Shown here in pieces: positions 7,393 through 15,386 of a DNA stretch of 25,187 nucleotides. Source of the stretch: Treponema sp. UBA3662 (GTDB lineage Bacteria; Spirochaetota; Spirochaetia; Treponematales; Treponemataceae). Within the stretch, counting starts at the first letter, position 1, and every line of letters starts with the position of its first letter. The notes under the pieces were generated by a model. It was not told the origin of the DNA and did not search any database. It saw nothing but the letters and a program-made list of their open reading frames with translations. Position numbers and translations under genes: made by a program. The stretch lies in the NCBI GenBank assembly GCA_002373205.1, contig DFJV01000031.1, positions 1-25,187 on the forward strand. Reading direction: 5' to 3'.

Positions 7393-7418
7393 GACACCTT
7401 TCGGGGTGTCTTTTTTTT
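7393..7418 (+). terminator. Rho-independent terminator of tRNA-Asn
   Basis: GACACC (7393-7398) pairs with GGTGTC (7405-7410) around a TTTCGG loop, followed at once by eight T (7411-7418). Confidence 0.9.
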
Positions 7419-7462
7419 GCCCTGAAAGTGTTTACGTGTTTTCAAGGCATTAATCTATATTC

Positions 7463-7500
7463 TTTTCAGCCAGCCTTCCGGGCGGGGAGGACGCTGAAAA
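7463..7500. repeat. Inverted repeat downstream of tRNA terminator
   Basis: TTTTCAGC (7463-7470) and GCTGAAAA (7493-7500) form an 8-bp stem, and the interior has complementary CCTTCC and GGGGAGG stretches that extend it. No T-run follows. It may be a remnant palindromic repeat element. Confidence 0.45.
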
Positions 7501-7619
7501 CCTGGGGCTTTCCCAAAGAGTTTCCCAAAAAACTTCCCTTCATAATTACAAGAAAAAGACAAATAACACTTTTTATGCTATATTGGTGTTGAAGCAAGCA
7601 AATCAAATGAAGGGTAAAA

Positions 7620-7859
7620 ATGTCATACGAACTTGTAGCTGAAAAGCTAAAGACGCTTCCTGAGCAGGCCTTGGAAGAAGTCTCTCATTATGTCGATTAT
7701 ATCTACACAGTTTATGTAAAGGATTCGGATTTTGAGAAGCATGATATTTCTCACCGGCTTTCTTTGCTTGATGGTTTGCAAAAGTATCGGGGTAGATTGC
7801 CAGCTGATTTTAATTCGGAAAAAGAACTTGCAGATGCAAGAGAGCAGAAATATTCATGA
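7620..7859 (+). CDS. VapB-like (DUF2281-type) antitoxin
   Basis: A 79-residue protein. The N-terminus MSYELVAEKLKTLPEQALEEVSHYVDYI has the 'LPe....EV..fv.yL' pattern of DUF2281-type antitoxins, and the C-terminus (YRGRLPADFNSEKELADAREQKYS) is the usual extended toxin-binding tail. It would pair with a PIN-domain ribonuclease toxin and repress its own promoter as a complex. Its TGA overlaps an ATG (ATGA) that opens a PIN toxin gene, but that toxin stops after 15 codons. It therefore looks like an orphaned antitoxin. The ATG follows AAGGGTAAAA, a fair ribosome-binding site. The family call is confident by pattern; binding partner inferred from position. Confidence 0.7.
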   Translation: MSYELVAEKLKTLPEQALEEVSHYVDYIYTVYVKDSDFEKHDISHRLSLLDGLQKYRGRLPADFNSEKELADAREQKYS

Positions 7860-8037
7860 TTAATGTATTGATTGATACAAATATTTTACTGGATTTCATA
7901 TAAGACCGTGAGAATTTTTCACTTTCAGAACAGATTTTGAGATTTTAACACGAAATAATGAGATGGTAGACGATATAACTTTAAAAATCATTTTTACGTG
8001 TTATAATAAGTTCTATAGTTATGAATGATTTCTGCTC
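7856..8037 (+). pseudogene. Degraded PIN-domain (VapC-like) toxin
   Basis: The ATG overlaps the antitoxin stop and encodes MINVLIDTNILLDFI, the canonical PIN N-terminus with the first catalytic Asp in 'IDTNILLD', then TAA at 7901-7903. The sequence after the stop, read in another frame, gives DRENFSLSEQILRF and later ILTRNNEMVDD. These resemble the next helix and the 'TRN' segment of PIN toxins, but about two thirds of a normal 130-residue toxin is missing. Frameshift plus deletion is the simplest explanation. The 3' limit is approximate. Confidence 0.6.
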
Positions 8038-8045
8038 TGACTTTT

Positions 8046-8073
8046 TTGACGGCAATACCGTCTTTAGTTTATA
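8046..8073 (+). promoter_or_regulatory. Probable promoter of the 8102 lipoprotein gene
   Basis: TTGACG (8046-8051) and TTTATA (8068-8073) are 16 bases apart. The spacer contains a short palindrome, GACGG/CCGTC at 8048-8062, overlapping the -35 box. A start near 8080 would exclude the upstream ATG at 8081 as initiation codon and favour 8102. Confidence 0.45.
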
Positions 8074-8101
8074 GAAAGATATGCTTTGGAATTTACGAAA
8101 T

Positions 8102-8833
8102 ATGAGAAAGTGTTTTTTATTTTTAGCAGTGTTTTTTACATTCTTTTTGGCTGCTTGCTCTTTATTTAACTCTTCAAACGGAAATGGGGGAATAAGTCTT
8201 AGCTTGCCGGATAATTCCAAGCGGTCTGTTACGTCTGAAGGAAGTCTTGTGGCGGAGGGGGTAAGCTACTACGTTGTCCGTTTACGAAAAGATGGTGAGG
8301 TTGAGCAGGAAGAAAAGGCATCTCCTGGCTCGACGATAACAATAGACGGCCTTTATCCAGGGGAGTATACGGTTGCAATTCTGGGGGTAGACAGCGACGG
8401 AATTGTGCAGGTGTATGGAAGAAGCCCTGCCGTTGAGGTGAAGCCGCGCGATACTTCCACTGCGTCGGTTAGGCTGGAATTTGTTGACGGGATGAGTTTG
8501 AGGGTATATTTTGGTATATTAAACTCTGATGGTGAATATGAGTTTGTAAATTCCGGTGGGGCTTCTGTTTCTGTAACTGTAAGTGGAGGCGGAATGTCTT
8601 ATAGCCATACGACAAGCGAAAATGTAACGGAAGGTTCTGGCGGGCAGGATTTTTATAATACGGATGGGGTTGTTACAGGTCTTCCTAAAACCGTAAGGAA
8701 TTTTCTTGAGCCGGGCATTTCCTACAAATTTTCCGTAACTGCTTATGATTCTGACTGGGATAAGTCATATTCTGGTTCTGCTTCCTACACGATGGAAAAT
8801 GGTTATAATAGCGTTGGAGTAAATTTACGGTAA
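8102..8833 (+). CDS. Hypothetical lipoprotein with beta-sandwich repeats
   Basis: A 243-residue predicted lipoprotein. MRKCFLFLAVFFTFFLAAC gives a good lipobox (L-A-A-C, Cys19). Residues about 45-125 (YVVRLRKDGEVEQEE..., ITIDGLYPGEYTVAILGVDSDG) look like a carboxypeptidase-regulatory or Ig-like beta-sandwich. A second half (FVNSGGASVSVTVSGGG..., ISYKFSVTAYDSDWDKSYSG) resembles another domain of the same kind. This architecture is common among Treponema surface or periplasmic lipoproteins. The ATG at 8102 is preferred over 8081 because of the promoter position and signal-peptide length, although neither has a strong ribosome-binding site. No enzymatic motif is present. Confidence 0.7.
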   Translation: MRKCFLFLAVFFTFFLAACSLFNSSNGNGGISLSLPDNSKRSVTSEGSLVAEGVSYYVVRLRKDGEVEQEEKASPGSTITIDGLYPGEYTVAILGVDSDGIVQVYGRSPAVEVKPRDTSTASVRLEFVDGMSLRVYFGILNSDGEYEFVNSGGASVSVTVSGGGMSYSHTTSENVTEGSGGQDFYNTDGVVTGLPKTVRNFLEPGISYKFSVTAYDSDWDKSYSGSASYTMENGYNSVGVNLR

Positions 8834-8896
8834 TTTTTTCCCTATGAACAAATGTGTGGTTGTTGAGAGTTTTTTTTGCATTATTGATATTTATGG

Positions 8897-8919
8897 ATTG
8901 CCGGGTCGAGCCCGACAAT
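8897..8919. repeat. Short palindromic repeat with CGGG/CCCG stem
   Basis: ATTG...CAAT and CGGG...CCCG arms around a TCGAG loop form a near-perfect 9-bp stem with one mismatch. Similar intergenic palindromes of the type 'TGCCGGGTCGAGCCCGGCA' are widespread in bacterial genomes. Confidence 0.5.
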
Positions 8920-9160
8920 GACACGATGCTATTAATCAGTGGTTTCCTAAGTATGCAAATCCAGAGCTGGTGGAAAAAGAACTTGCCTTGCAGATATATG
9001 AAGTTGCAAAACTTGATTGACTGCATTCTTTGCGCATACCACAGTATTGAAAATATTACAGTTGCAACGTTTGGCAAAAAAGTGAAAAACATTTTGATGA
9101 AATATTAACGGCATAGATTTGTTCGCCAGAAAAGCTTTTGCTGTGTTTGCCGATTTCCTT

Positions 9161-9246
9161 GGCGGAGGCCTGTAGCGCGGATTGGAGGGGGCCGGAGGCG
9201 TGCGGAGCACCGCGCCCGGTTAGGGGGCAAGCCCCGGAAAGCCGGA
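9161..9246. repeat. GC-rich mosaic intergenic repeat, copy A
   Basis: This shares GATTGGAGGG near one end and CCCCGGAAAGCC at the other with the copies at 19184-19250, 23161-23253 and 23923-24050. It runs in the same orientation as the last of these. The centre differs between copies. It is much more GC-rich than its surroundings. Confidence 0.5.
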
Positions 9247-9349
9247 TATGAGTTTGGCGTGCGGTTTGGGGTGGGGCTGGCGGTAAAAGATGAGGTCTAG
9301 CTCCAAAAAAGAAATAAAATTATCTACTATAATATGTCTTGTTCCTGCG

Positions 9350-9378
9350 TTGCTTTTTTGTCCATAAATTGTTAAAAT
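9350..9378 (+). promoter_or_regulatory. Candidate promoter of ftsY
   Basis: TTGCTT (9350-9355) and TAAAAT (9373-9378) are 17 bases apart, giving a leader of about 18 bases before the ATG. A TATAAT at 9328-9333 upstream lacks a good -35 box. Confidence 0.4.
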
Positions 9379-9402
9379 AGAAGGAAGTGAATGGAGTAGA
9401 AT

Positions 9403-10275
9403 ATGGGCAAAATTTCTTTTGCGGAGAAAGTAAAGTCGATTTTTAGCCGCAGTAAGATTCAGGATGAGAATTTTTTTGAGGACCTTGAGGATGCGCTGAT
9501 TGAAGGCGATATTGGCGCTAAGACTACGGTGGAGATTATTGATTCGCTTGAGGAAAAATGCCGCGAGAATAAGTCCCTTGACGAGCATTCAGCCCTTGAG
9601 GAGCTTAAGAAGATGCTGCTTCCGCATTTGAGGCGGGCAAATCTTGAAATTCAGGACGGCAAGGTGAACGTTTGGATGATTCTTGGCGTTAACGGCGTGG
9701 GAAAGACTACCAGTGCGGCAAAGATTGCAAAGCTTTATGCGGATAAAGGTACAAATGTGATTCTTTCTGCTTCCGATACATTCAGGGCGGCGGCTGTTGA
9801 CCAGATTTCCATGCACGGCGAGAGGCTTGGCATTCGCGTTGTTAGGCACCAGATGGGTAGCGATCCTTCTTCCGTTGTTTTTGATGCGGGGGAGGCTTGC
9901 AGGGCAGCAGGCGGCGGTCTTGTGATTGCCGATACTGCGGGAAGGCTTCACAATAAGGAGAATCTTGTTAACGAGCTTAAGAAGATTGACCGTGTTGCTT
10001 CTTCCAAGGCTGATCCTGGCTGCTACAAGAAGATTCTTGTGGTGGACGCTACTACGGGGCAGAATGCGCTTAGGCAGGCGGAGGTCTTTAACGAGGCTGT
10101 TGGTCTTGATGCCGTTGTCCTTACAAAGTACGATTCTACTGCAAAGGGCGGTGCTCTTGTTCCTATTGGTAAGGAGCTGGGGCTTCCTTTTGCTTTTGTC
10201 TGCACAGGTGAGAAGTATGCAGACATTTCTTTTTTTGATCCGGATTCTTATCTTGATGAATTCCTTGGGCTTTAG
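9403..10275 (+). CDS. ftsY: Signal recognition particle receptor FtsY
   Basis: FtsY is the SRP receptor GTPase at the inner membrane; with Ffh it docks translating ribosomes at the Sec translocon. This 290-residue protein has only the NG core: an N domain (about 1-85, including DLEDALIEGDIGAKT) and a G domain. Visible motifs are the P-loop GVNGVGKTT (95-103), DTFRAAA (125-131), DTAGR (177-181) and TKYDSTAKGG (241-250), where most homologues have TKLDGTAKGG. It lacks the long acidic A domain seen in E. coli, as do many bacterial FtsY proteins. The start has a GGAG site about 8 bases upstream. It leads the lol cluster, so lipoprotein and membrane-protein biogenesis may be co-expressed. Confidence 0.96.
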   Translation: MGKISFAEKVKSIFSRSKIQDENFFEDLEDALIEGDIGAKTTVEIIDSLEEKCRENKSLDEHSALEELKKMLLPHLRRANLEIQDGKVNVWMILGVNGVGKTTSAAKIAKLYADKGTNVILSASDTFRAAAVDQISMHGERLGIRVVRHQMGSDPSSVVFDAGEACRAAGGGLVIADTAGRLHNKENLVNELKKIDRVASSKADPGCYKKILVVDATTGQNALRQAEVFNEAVGLDAVVLTKYDSTAKGGALVPIGKELGLPFAFVCTGEKYADISFFDPDSYLDEFLGL

Positions 10276-10308
10276 GGCACTTTAGCGGTTTTTGCATGGA
10301 TTTTGCGT

Positions 10309-11376
10309 ATGGATTTTGAAGCGGTAATCCTTTCCTTTTATTTGCTTTTTCCTCAGGTTCATCCATGGCAGGCCCGCTTTGATTCTGCTTTTAAGAAGGA
10401 TGGGCTTTCTGTTAACGTTAAGCAGGATGTGAGGAAGGAGATACTGGGCATTCTGAATTCATATCAGGATTCGCTTGTTCCTTCCGACGCTTCCATTCCT
10501 GTTGACGATGCCATTTTTGACACTTTGGGGATTGTTGCAGTTCAGTACAAGAATTCCAGCGGTAAGCTTAGGCTTTTTGAGTATGGGGAAGAGCAGCTTG
10601 CCCTTACGCCTTCTGTGAACGGTGGCAGGGGGATTGTTAGCGTTAACGGTGAATATGTTACGCGTACCCTTTTTGACGAGGCCTTTAGGAAGACGGAAAA
10701 AATCTCCTGGAAGCAGGGTGCGGGGCTGCCTTTTATTGCAAACAGGAAGACTTATGTTTACCGGGATCCTCTGCCAAAGGGGGGCTTTTTAAAGAAGTAT
10801 TCTTCCGGTAAGGCTGTAGGTAAGGCTTCCGGGAGGAATGCTTCTGCCGCCTTGGCAAAAGATCTTGACAAGTATTCAAGGACGCCGGTTAGCCTTTGGG
10901 ATGAGGATTTTGAGAACAAGAAGATTCAGGACGTGAAGTTTGATTCCAGGGGGAATCCTGTCCGCATAGATTTTTACGATGTTGTTAAGGATGAGGAGAC
11001 GGGCAAGGAAAGTAACCTTCTTGTAAAGACGAGGGTTTCTTCTTTTGACGGCAGTGACAGGCTTATTTCCGAAGAGGAGAGGCTCTTTTTTAAGAAGATG
11101 GATCCCCTGCGCTTTACCATGACAAAGGATGCCGTTCTTACCAGGAAAAATGTTTACACTTACAAGTCTTTTACGGACATTCCTGACTGCAATTTTTACG
11201 AGGACGGAGTTCTTCGCATGAGTACGGTCTATTCAAAGAACGAGAACTATACGGAAACTGTCTATTTTGACGGCGGGCTTTCTATAAAATCCGTTTACAA
11301 GGACGGCGTTAAGGTAGAGGAGATTGCCTATTCAAACGGCGGTGAAAAATACAGGAGAAAATTCGATGATAGGTAG
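10309..11376 (+). CDS. Hypothetical protein between ftsY and lolC
   Basis: A 355-residue protein from ATG 10309 (TTG at 10303 is the alternative; no strong ribosome-binding site for either). The N-terminus has a hydrophobic stretch (AVILSFYLLFPQVHPWQA) that could be a signal peptide. The middle is basic and variable. The C-terminal half is a series of beta-hairpin-like segments (FDSRGNPVRIDFY..., SSFDGSDRLISEEE, FDGGLSIKSVYKDGVKVEEIAYSNG), similar in style to YwqK/MORN-like repeats. Specific function is unknown. It overlaps lolC by 11 bases and follows ftsY by 33 bp, so it may be a periplasmic partner of the lipoprotein transport system. Confidence 0.7.
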   Translation: MDFEAVILSFYLLFPQVHPWQARFDSAFKKDGLSVNVKQDVRKEILGILNSYQDSLVPSDASIPVDDAIFDTLGIVAVQYKNSSGKLRLFEYGEEQLALTPSVNGGRGIVSVNGEYVTRTLFDEAFRKTEKISWKQGAGLPFIANRKTYVYRDPLPKGGFLKKYSSGKAVGKASGRNASAALAKDLDKYSRTPVSLWDEDFENKKIQDVKFDSRGNPVRIDFYDVVKDEETGKESNLLVKTRVSSFDGSDRLISEEERLFFKKMDPLRFTMTKDAVLTRKNVYTYKSFTDIPDCNFYEDGVLRMSTVYSKNENYTETVYFDGGLSIKSVYKDGVKVEEIAYSNGGEKYRRKFDDR

Positions 11377-12667
11377 GAAGATTTTTTCTTCGCTAAAGTG
11401 GATTTATTATGTCTCCAGAAGGTTCAGCAAGGTGGACAGGAAGGGGCGTACCGCGGTAACTTCTGCCCTTGCTTCTTTGGGGGTGGGATTCGGCGTGCTT
11501 GCGCTCATAGTTGTAATAGGCGTGATGAACGGATTCCAGATGGAATTTATAGATGCGATTATGGAGATAAGCTCTTACCATGTCCGCGTGGAAAATCAGG
11601 ATGACTACGAGGAATTTTGTGCCTGGTGTGAAGGCCAAAAGGTGCAGGTTAGGGGCAGCACTTCATTCTACGAGGCTCAGGCTTTGGTTGTTGGCCCTTC
11701 CGGCAGCGAGAGTGCGGCTTTGATCCGTGCCATTGGAAAGGACGTTATGACAGACGACCCCGGCTTTGCTTCCGAGGTTCACATGGTTTCCGGTTCCTTT
11801 GACTTGTCTGCCCCGGATTCAATCGTTCTTGGTAGCGAGCTTGCCCGTTTGCTTAAGGCCAGGGTTGGCGACAGCATTAATATTTTTGCCCTTAGCGGTT
11901 CAAGTGACGTTAGCCTTTTTTCTTCCGACAGGAATTTTACGGTTGCGGGAATTTTCCACTGCGGCTATTCAGATATAAATGCAAGCTTTTCATTTATAAA
12001 CACGGAGGCTGGTCAGGCTAATTTTGGTAAGGGTGCAAAGAAGGTAATCGGCGTAAAGCTTGCCGATTCTTCACGTGATGCACTTTTTATAAGCGGTGTG
12101 GAAAAGGCCTTCCCTTCTGCCAAGGTTGAAAGCTGGAGGAATTTTAACCGCTCCTTCTTTGGTGCCCTGCGTGTGGAAAAGAACATCATCATGCTTCTGG
12201 TTCTTCTTATTTTTGTGGTGGTTGCTGTTAACATATACAATGCCATGCGGAGGATGGTTTACGAGAGGCGCGAGGAGATTGCAGTTCTTAGCGCTCTTGG
12301 CGGAACTAAGTCGCAGGTTCAGGCCGTCTTTATTGTAAAGGGATTTACCACGGGCTTTTTTGGTGCAATGCCTGGCCTTATTGCAGGGCTTCTCTTGTGC
12401 GCCAACATGGGAAGCGTCTTTATGTTCCTTTCCAAGATTCAGTTTTATGCTTCTTACTTTTTTATTATGCTGACCAATCCTGCAAATGCCTCTTATGTTT
12501 CGGAAAACCCTATGTTCAGGATATACGCTTCTATTCCGGCCCGTACCGTGTTCAGCGAGGTGGCTGCTATATTTTTCTTTGGCATATTTTCTTCGCTTGC
12601 TTCTTCGTGGCTTGCGGGGCGTGAAATCCTAAAGCTAAATGTTTCGGAGGTTCTTAGGGATGAGTGA
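11366..12667 (+). CDS. lolC: LolC/LolE-family lipoprotein-releasing permease (first copy)
   Basis: Permease of the ABC transporter that extracts mature lipoproteins from the inner membrane for delivery to the outer membrane. This 433-residue protein has the MacB/FtsX layout: one N-terminal membrane segment (about 34-55, LGVGFGVLALIVVIGVMNGF), a periplasmic domain of about 210 residues, then three segments near 271-292, 315-345 and 398-420. The cytoplasmic coupling motif YERREEIAVLSALGG follows the second segment. ATG 11366 has an AGGAG site and overlaps the previous gene by 11 bases; the upstream TTG at 11324 is unlikely. The lolC label is by order only, since sequence alone does not separate it from lolE here. 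Confidence 0.88.
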   Translation: MIGRKIFSSLKWIYYVSRRFSKVDRKGRTAVTSALASLGVGFGVLALIVVIGVMNGFQMEFIDAIMEISSYHVRVENQDDYEEFCAWCEGQKVQVRGSTSFYEAQALVVGPSGSESAALIRAIGKDVMTDDPGFASEVHMVSGSFDLSAPDSIVLGSELARLLKARVGDSINIFALSGSSDVSLFSSDRNFTVAGIFHCGYSDINASFSFINTEAGQANFGKGAKKVIGVKLADSSRDALFISGVEKAFPSAKVESWRNFNRSFFGALRVEKNIIMLLVLLIFVVVAVNIYNAMRRMVYERREEIAVLSALGGTKSQVQAVFIVKGFTTGFFGAMPGLIAGLLLCANMGSVFMFLSKIQFYASYFFIMLTNPANASYVSENPMFRIYASIPARTVFSEVAAIFFFGIFSSLASSWLAGREILKLNVSEVLRDE

Positions 12668-13388
12668 TTCAAAAGATATAATTGTTCGCGTGGAGAATTT
12701 GGAAAAGACTTACCGTACTCAGATAGAAAGCCTTACTATATTGAAGGACCTTAACATGAGCGTTGCCCGTGGCTCCAAGTGCGTGATTGTTGGTAGGAGC
12801 GGCAGCGGAAAGTCTACCCTGCTGAATATAATCGGCGGTTTGGACAGCGCTACCTGCGGTTCTGTTACTGTTGACGGCATTCAGGTTGCAAGCATGGCGG
12901 AGGAGGAGCTTACCCACTACAGGCAGAAGGTTCTGGGGCTTGTATTCCAGTTCCACTATCTGCTTAAGGATTTTACCGCTTTGGAGAACGTGTTTCTTCC
13001 CTGCTACATGGCGGGCGAAAAAAAGAAGCTTGCTATAGAAAAGGCAAAGTCACTTTTGCGCGACGTTGGGCTTGAGGACCGCATGAACCATCTTCCGTCT
13101 GAGCTTTCTGGCGGTGAGAGGCAGAGGGTTGCGGTTGCGCGCTGCCTTGTTAACGACCCGGAGCTTATTCTTGCGGACGAGCCAACCGGAAACCTTGACC
13201 TGGCAAACGCGGCTCTTATCGGAGACCTTTTGTTCAGCATGGCGGACAAGTACAAAAAGACCCTTATACTTGTTACCCACGACATGAACCTTGCTTCCAA
13301 GGGGGATGTGCGCTACTTTATAAAGGACGGAAAGCTTTCTTCTGCAGACGGGGCAGCGGACGCTGAAAATCCGGGGGAAAATCAATGA
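12660..13388 (+). CDS. lolD: Lipoprotein-releasing ABC transporter ATPase LolD
   Basis: A 242-residue ABC ATPase that powers the LolC/LolE permeases. Motifs are complete: Walker A GRSGSGKS (45-52), Q-loop FQF (96-98), signature LSGGERQ (139-145), Walker B LILADEP (159-165) with D-loop GNLD, and H-loop His197 in VTHD. 'FQFHYLL..FTALENV' is typical of the LolD/MacB/FtsE group. The ATG overlaps the lolC stop and has GGAGG about 9 bases upstream; the upstream TTG at 12639 is not needed. A Ser/Ala/Glu-rich tail of about 16 residues extends beyond the usual end. It is flanked by the two permease genes, the usual spirochaetal lolC-D-E order. Confidence 0.93.
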   Translation: MSDSKDIIVRVENLEKTYRTQIESLTILKDLNMSVARGSKCVIVGRSGSGKSTLLNIIGGLDSATCGSVTVDGIQVASMAEEELTHYRQKVLGLVFQFHYLLKDFTALENVFLPCYMAGEKKKLAIEKAKSLLRDVGLEDRMNHLPSELSGGERQRVAVARCLVNDPELILADEPTGNLDLANAALIGDLLFSMADKYKKTLILVTHDMNLASKGDVRYFIKDGKLSSADGAADAENPGENQ

Positions 13389-14779
13389 CTTTGGCATCCA
13401 GTCTTTTGTATGCAATAAGGATTCTCTTTCCAAAAAGCTCGCCTTCTTCTTCTTCCGGCAGAAAGAGCAACGGCGAGAGGAGTCTTGCGGGGGCTTTGCT
13501 CTGCATTGGGCTTAGCCTTGTGCCTCTTGTTTCCGTTCTTGTTATAAGCGACGGTATGATTCAGGGCATTACGGGGCGGCTTATCGGGCTTTGTTCGCAG
13601 GATATTGCAGTCTTTCTTGATATGTCTGCCTGGCAGGAGAAATACGGCGGGAAGATTACGGAAAAGGACTGCAATGACATTGCCCAGCGGCTTTCCCTTG
13701 TTGAAGGTGTTACTGACGCTTTTCCAGAGCTTGATTCAACTGCCCTGGCTGCGGGTAAGTCTTCCCGTTCTGGTGCCAGCGTGCGTGCGGTTCAGGGGGA
13801 TATTTTTAGCGCAAACAAATCCTTTGCCACGCTTTTTAACCTGGTGGAAGGCTCTGTGGATTTGGTGCCGGATTCGTCCAGGAAAAACAAGGCCATCCTT
13901 TGCAAGAAGATTGCTGACGACCTTGGGCTTCATGCCGGTGACAGCCTGCGCCTTATCTGCGTGAACAAGACTGCCGGTGGTTCGCTTAGCCCCCGCATGG
14001 TTCCCTTTACGGTTTCCGGAATTGTTTCTTCCGGCTACCAGGAACTTGATGCGCTTTGGGTTTTTATTCCGCTTGAGGCAGGACTTGCTAATTTTTCCCC
14101 TGCGTCTTCCAAGCTTGTTTTTGGGCTTAAGACTGCCGATTCATTTTCCCCTGAGCTTATGCAGGTAAAGGATCACGTTATAGACGACGTATTTGGCTTT
14201 GCTGGTAACGAGGAGCTTGAGGGGGCTACCGTCTGGACCTGGAATGACCTGAACTCTGCCCAGTACCAGAACTATTCTTCCACAAAGGCACTTTTGCTTC
14301 TTATTATGCTGCTGATTGTCCTTGTTGCAAGCGTTAACATAAGTTCCGCTTTGGTTATGATTGTAATGGAAAGAAGGAAGGAAATTGCAATCCTTAAGAG
14401 CGTTGGCGGAAGTGCCGGCGGCATAACCGTGGCTTTCCTGCTTGCGGGTTTTTCTGCCGGCTGCGGAGGGGTGCTGCTTGGAATACCCCTGGGGCTGCTT
14501 GCGGGTGTTAACATAAACACAATAATAAATTTTATGGAAAAAATAATAAACTTTTTCGTAAAATTTTTGTATATTTTGTTTAATGCAGACCTTTCTTCTT
14601 TTAAGGGGGTAAGGCTGCTGGATCCTGCATTCTATCTTCAGGATATACCAATTTCAGTTCCTTTTAAGGAATTGCTGGTGATTGCCTTTGGCACTCTTTT
14701 GCTTTCTCTTGCGGTGTCGGCCATTCCTGCGGTAAAAGCTGGCCGAGAAAAGCCGCTTGACACTTTGCGTAAACTGTAA
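13385..14779 (+). CDS. lolE: LolC/LolE-family lipoprotein-releasing permease (second copy)
   Basis: The second permease half, 464 residues. It has an N-terminal Ser-rich cytoplasmic patch (SSPSSSSGRKS), a membrane segment near 37-57 (ALLCIGLSLVPLVSVLVISDG), a periplasmic domain of about 230 residues, and three C-terminal segments starting near 300, 340 and 430. The coupling motif MERRKEIAILKSVGGS matches the FtsX family. It overlaps lolD by 4 bases (ATGA). It pairs with the first permease as a heterodimer above LolD. There is an AT-rich insertion near residues 380-400 (NTIINFMEKIINFFVKFLY) between two membrane segments, also present in altered form in the first copy. The lolE label is by order. 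Confidence 0.87.
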   Translation: MTLASSLLYAIRILFPKSSPSSSSGRKSNGERSLAGALLCIGLSLVPLVSVLVISDGMIQGITGRLIGLCSQDIAVFLDMSAWQEKYGGKITEKDCNDIAQRLSLVEGVTDAFPELDSTALAAGKSSRSGASVRAVQGDIFSANKSFATLFNLVEGSVDLVPDSSRKNKAILCKKIADDLGLHAGDSLRLICVNKTAGGSLSPRMVPFTVSGIVSSGYQELDALWVFIPLEAGLANFSPASSKLVFGLKTADSFSPELMQVKDHVIDDVFGFAGNEELEGATVWTWNDLNSAQYQNYSSTKALLLLIMLLIVLVASVNISSALVMIVMERRKEIAILKSVGGSAGGITVAFLLAGFSAGCGGVLLGIPLGLLAGVNINTIINFMEKIINFFVKFLYILFNADLSSFKGVRLLDPAFYLQDIPISVPFKELLVIAFGTLLLSLAVSAIPAVKAGREKPLDTLRKL

Positions 14780-14792
14780 AAAGCAGTATACT
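14765..14792 (+). promoter_or_regulatory. Candidate internal promoter for mcsA-mcsB
   Basis: TTGCGT (14765-14770) and TATACT (14787-14792) are 16 bases apart, at the end of lolE, with a start near 14799. It would let the stress genes be expressed apart from the lol cluster. Confidence 0.4.
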
Positions 14793-14825
14793 TAAAGTGA
14801 GAATCCCTTGGAAGATGAGGTTTTT

Positions 14826-15386
14826 ATGATTTGTGATTTTTGCCATGAACGAGAGGCTGTTATTTTTATGGAGCAGGTGAATGGCAACGGACAGAAGCGG
14901 AAAATCAGTATATGCCGGGAATGTGCCCTTGCACACGGAATAAGCCCTGACCCCAAGAGCATAGAGTCTTCAATCGGGGATCTTTTTAGGGAAATCAACG
15001 CCTTTAGCCGCAGGATTGCCGCTGAAAATTCGCGCATGTGCCCAGTCTGCGGCATGGGAATCGTAGAGCTTAGGAAAACAGGCAAGGCTGGTTGCCCGGA
15101 ATGCTACGCTATATTCAAGGAAGACATAAAGACTCTGCTTAGGAAGAACGGAATAAGCGGATCATATACAGGTTCAATGCCGGAGCGTCTTTCCGGTGTA
15201 CATTCAGTCCTTAACGACAGGATTGCCCTGCAGAACAAGCTGAACGATGCCGTTGCTTCGGAAGATTACGAAAAGGCTGCCATGTACCGCGACTACCTGC
15301 ATGCGCTGGAAAAATCTCCTGTTTCCGGCGGGGATGACATGCCTTCTGCCGCCGATCAGGGCGGAATTGACGGAGGAGCCGAATAA
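14826..15386 (+). CDS. mcsA: McsA, zinc-binding activator of McsB/ClpC
   Basis: McsA is a zinc-finger protein that activates the arginine kinase McsB and links it to ClpC. This 186-residue copy keeps all four Cys pairs: C3-x2-C6, C30-x2-C33, C72-x2-C75 and C90-x2-C93. It also has the UvrB/UvrC-type motif near residues 128-152 (LNDRIALQNKLNDAV..EDYEKAAMYRDYL). The start ATG has GAGG six bases upstream; a TTG at 14808 is in frame but unnecessary. The stop overlaps the mcsB ATG by one base (TAATG), so the two are translationally coupled. The last 30 residues are a low-complexity Gly/Asp tail. Confidence 0.88.
   Translation: MICDFCHEREAVIFMEQVNGNGQKRKISICRECALAHGISPDPKSIESSIGDLFREINAFSRRIAAENSRMCPVCGMGIVELRKTGKAGCPECYAIFKEDIKTLLRKNGISGSYTGSMPERLSGVHSVLNDRIALQNKLNDAVASEDYEKAAMYRDYLHALEKSPVSGGDDMPSAADQGGIDGGAE

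Larger units (their letters stand above)
8834..9402. other. Gene-poor stretch with repeats and coding remnants
   Basis: No complete gene is supported here. It holds a short palindrome (8897-8919). An open fragment at about 8930-9018 encodes NQWFPKYANPELVEKELA and a further ten or so helical residues before a stop. A frame at 9017-9108 ends NILMKY. One GC-rich mosaic repeat copy follows (about 9161-9246), then the ftsY leader. The two coding fragments look like pieces of a lost gene, but I cannot name it. Confidence 0.4.

Noticed and set aside
8854..9108. 84-codon frame starting in a T-rich stretch
   Set aside because: Its first third translates the 8897 palindrome, codon use is poor and there is no family resemblance. 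It is treated as remnants, not a gene.
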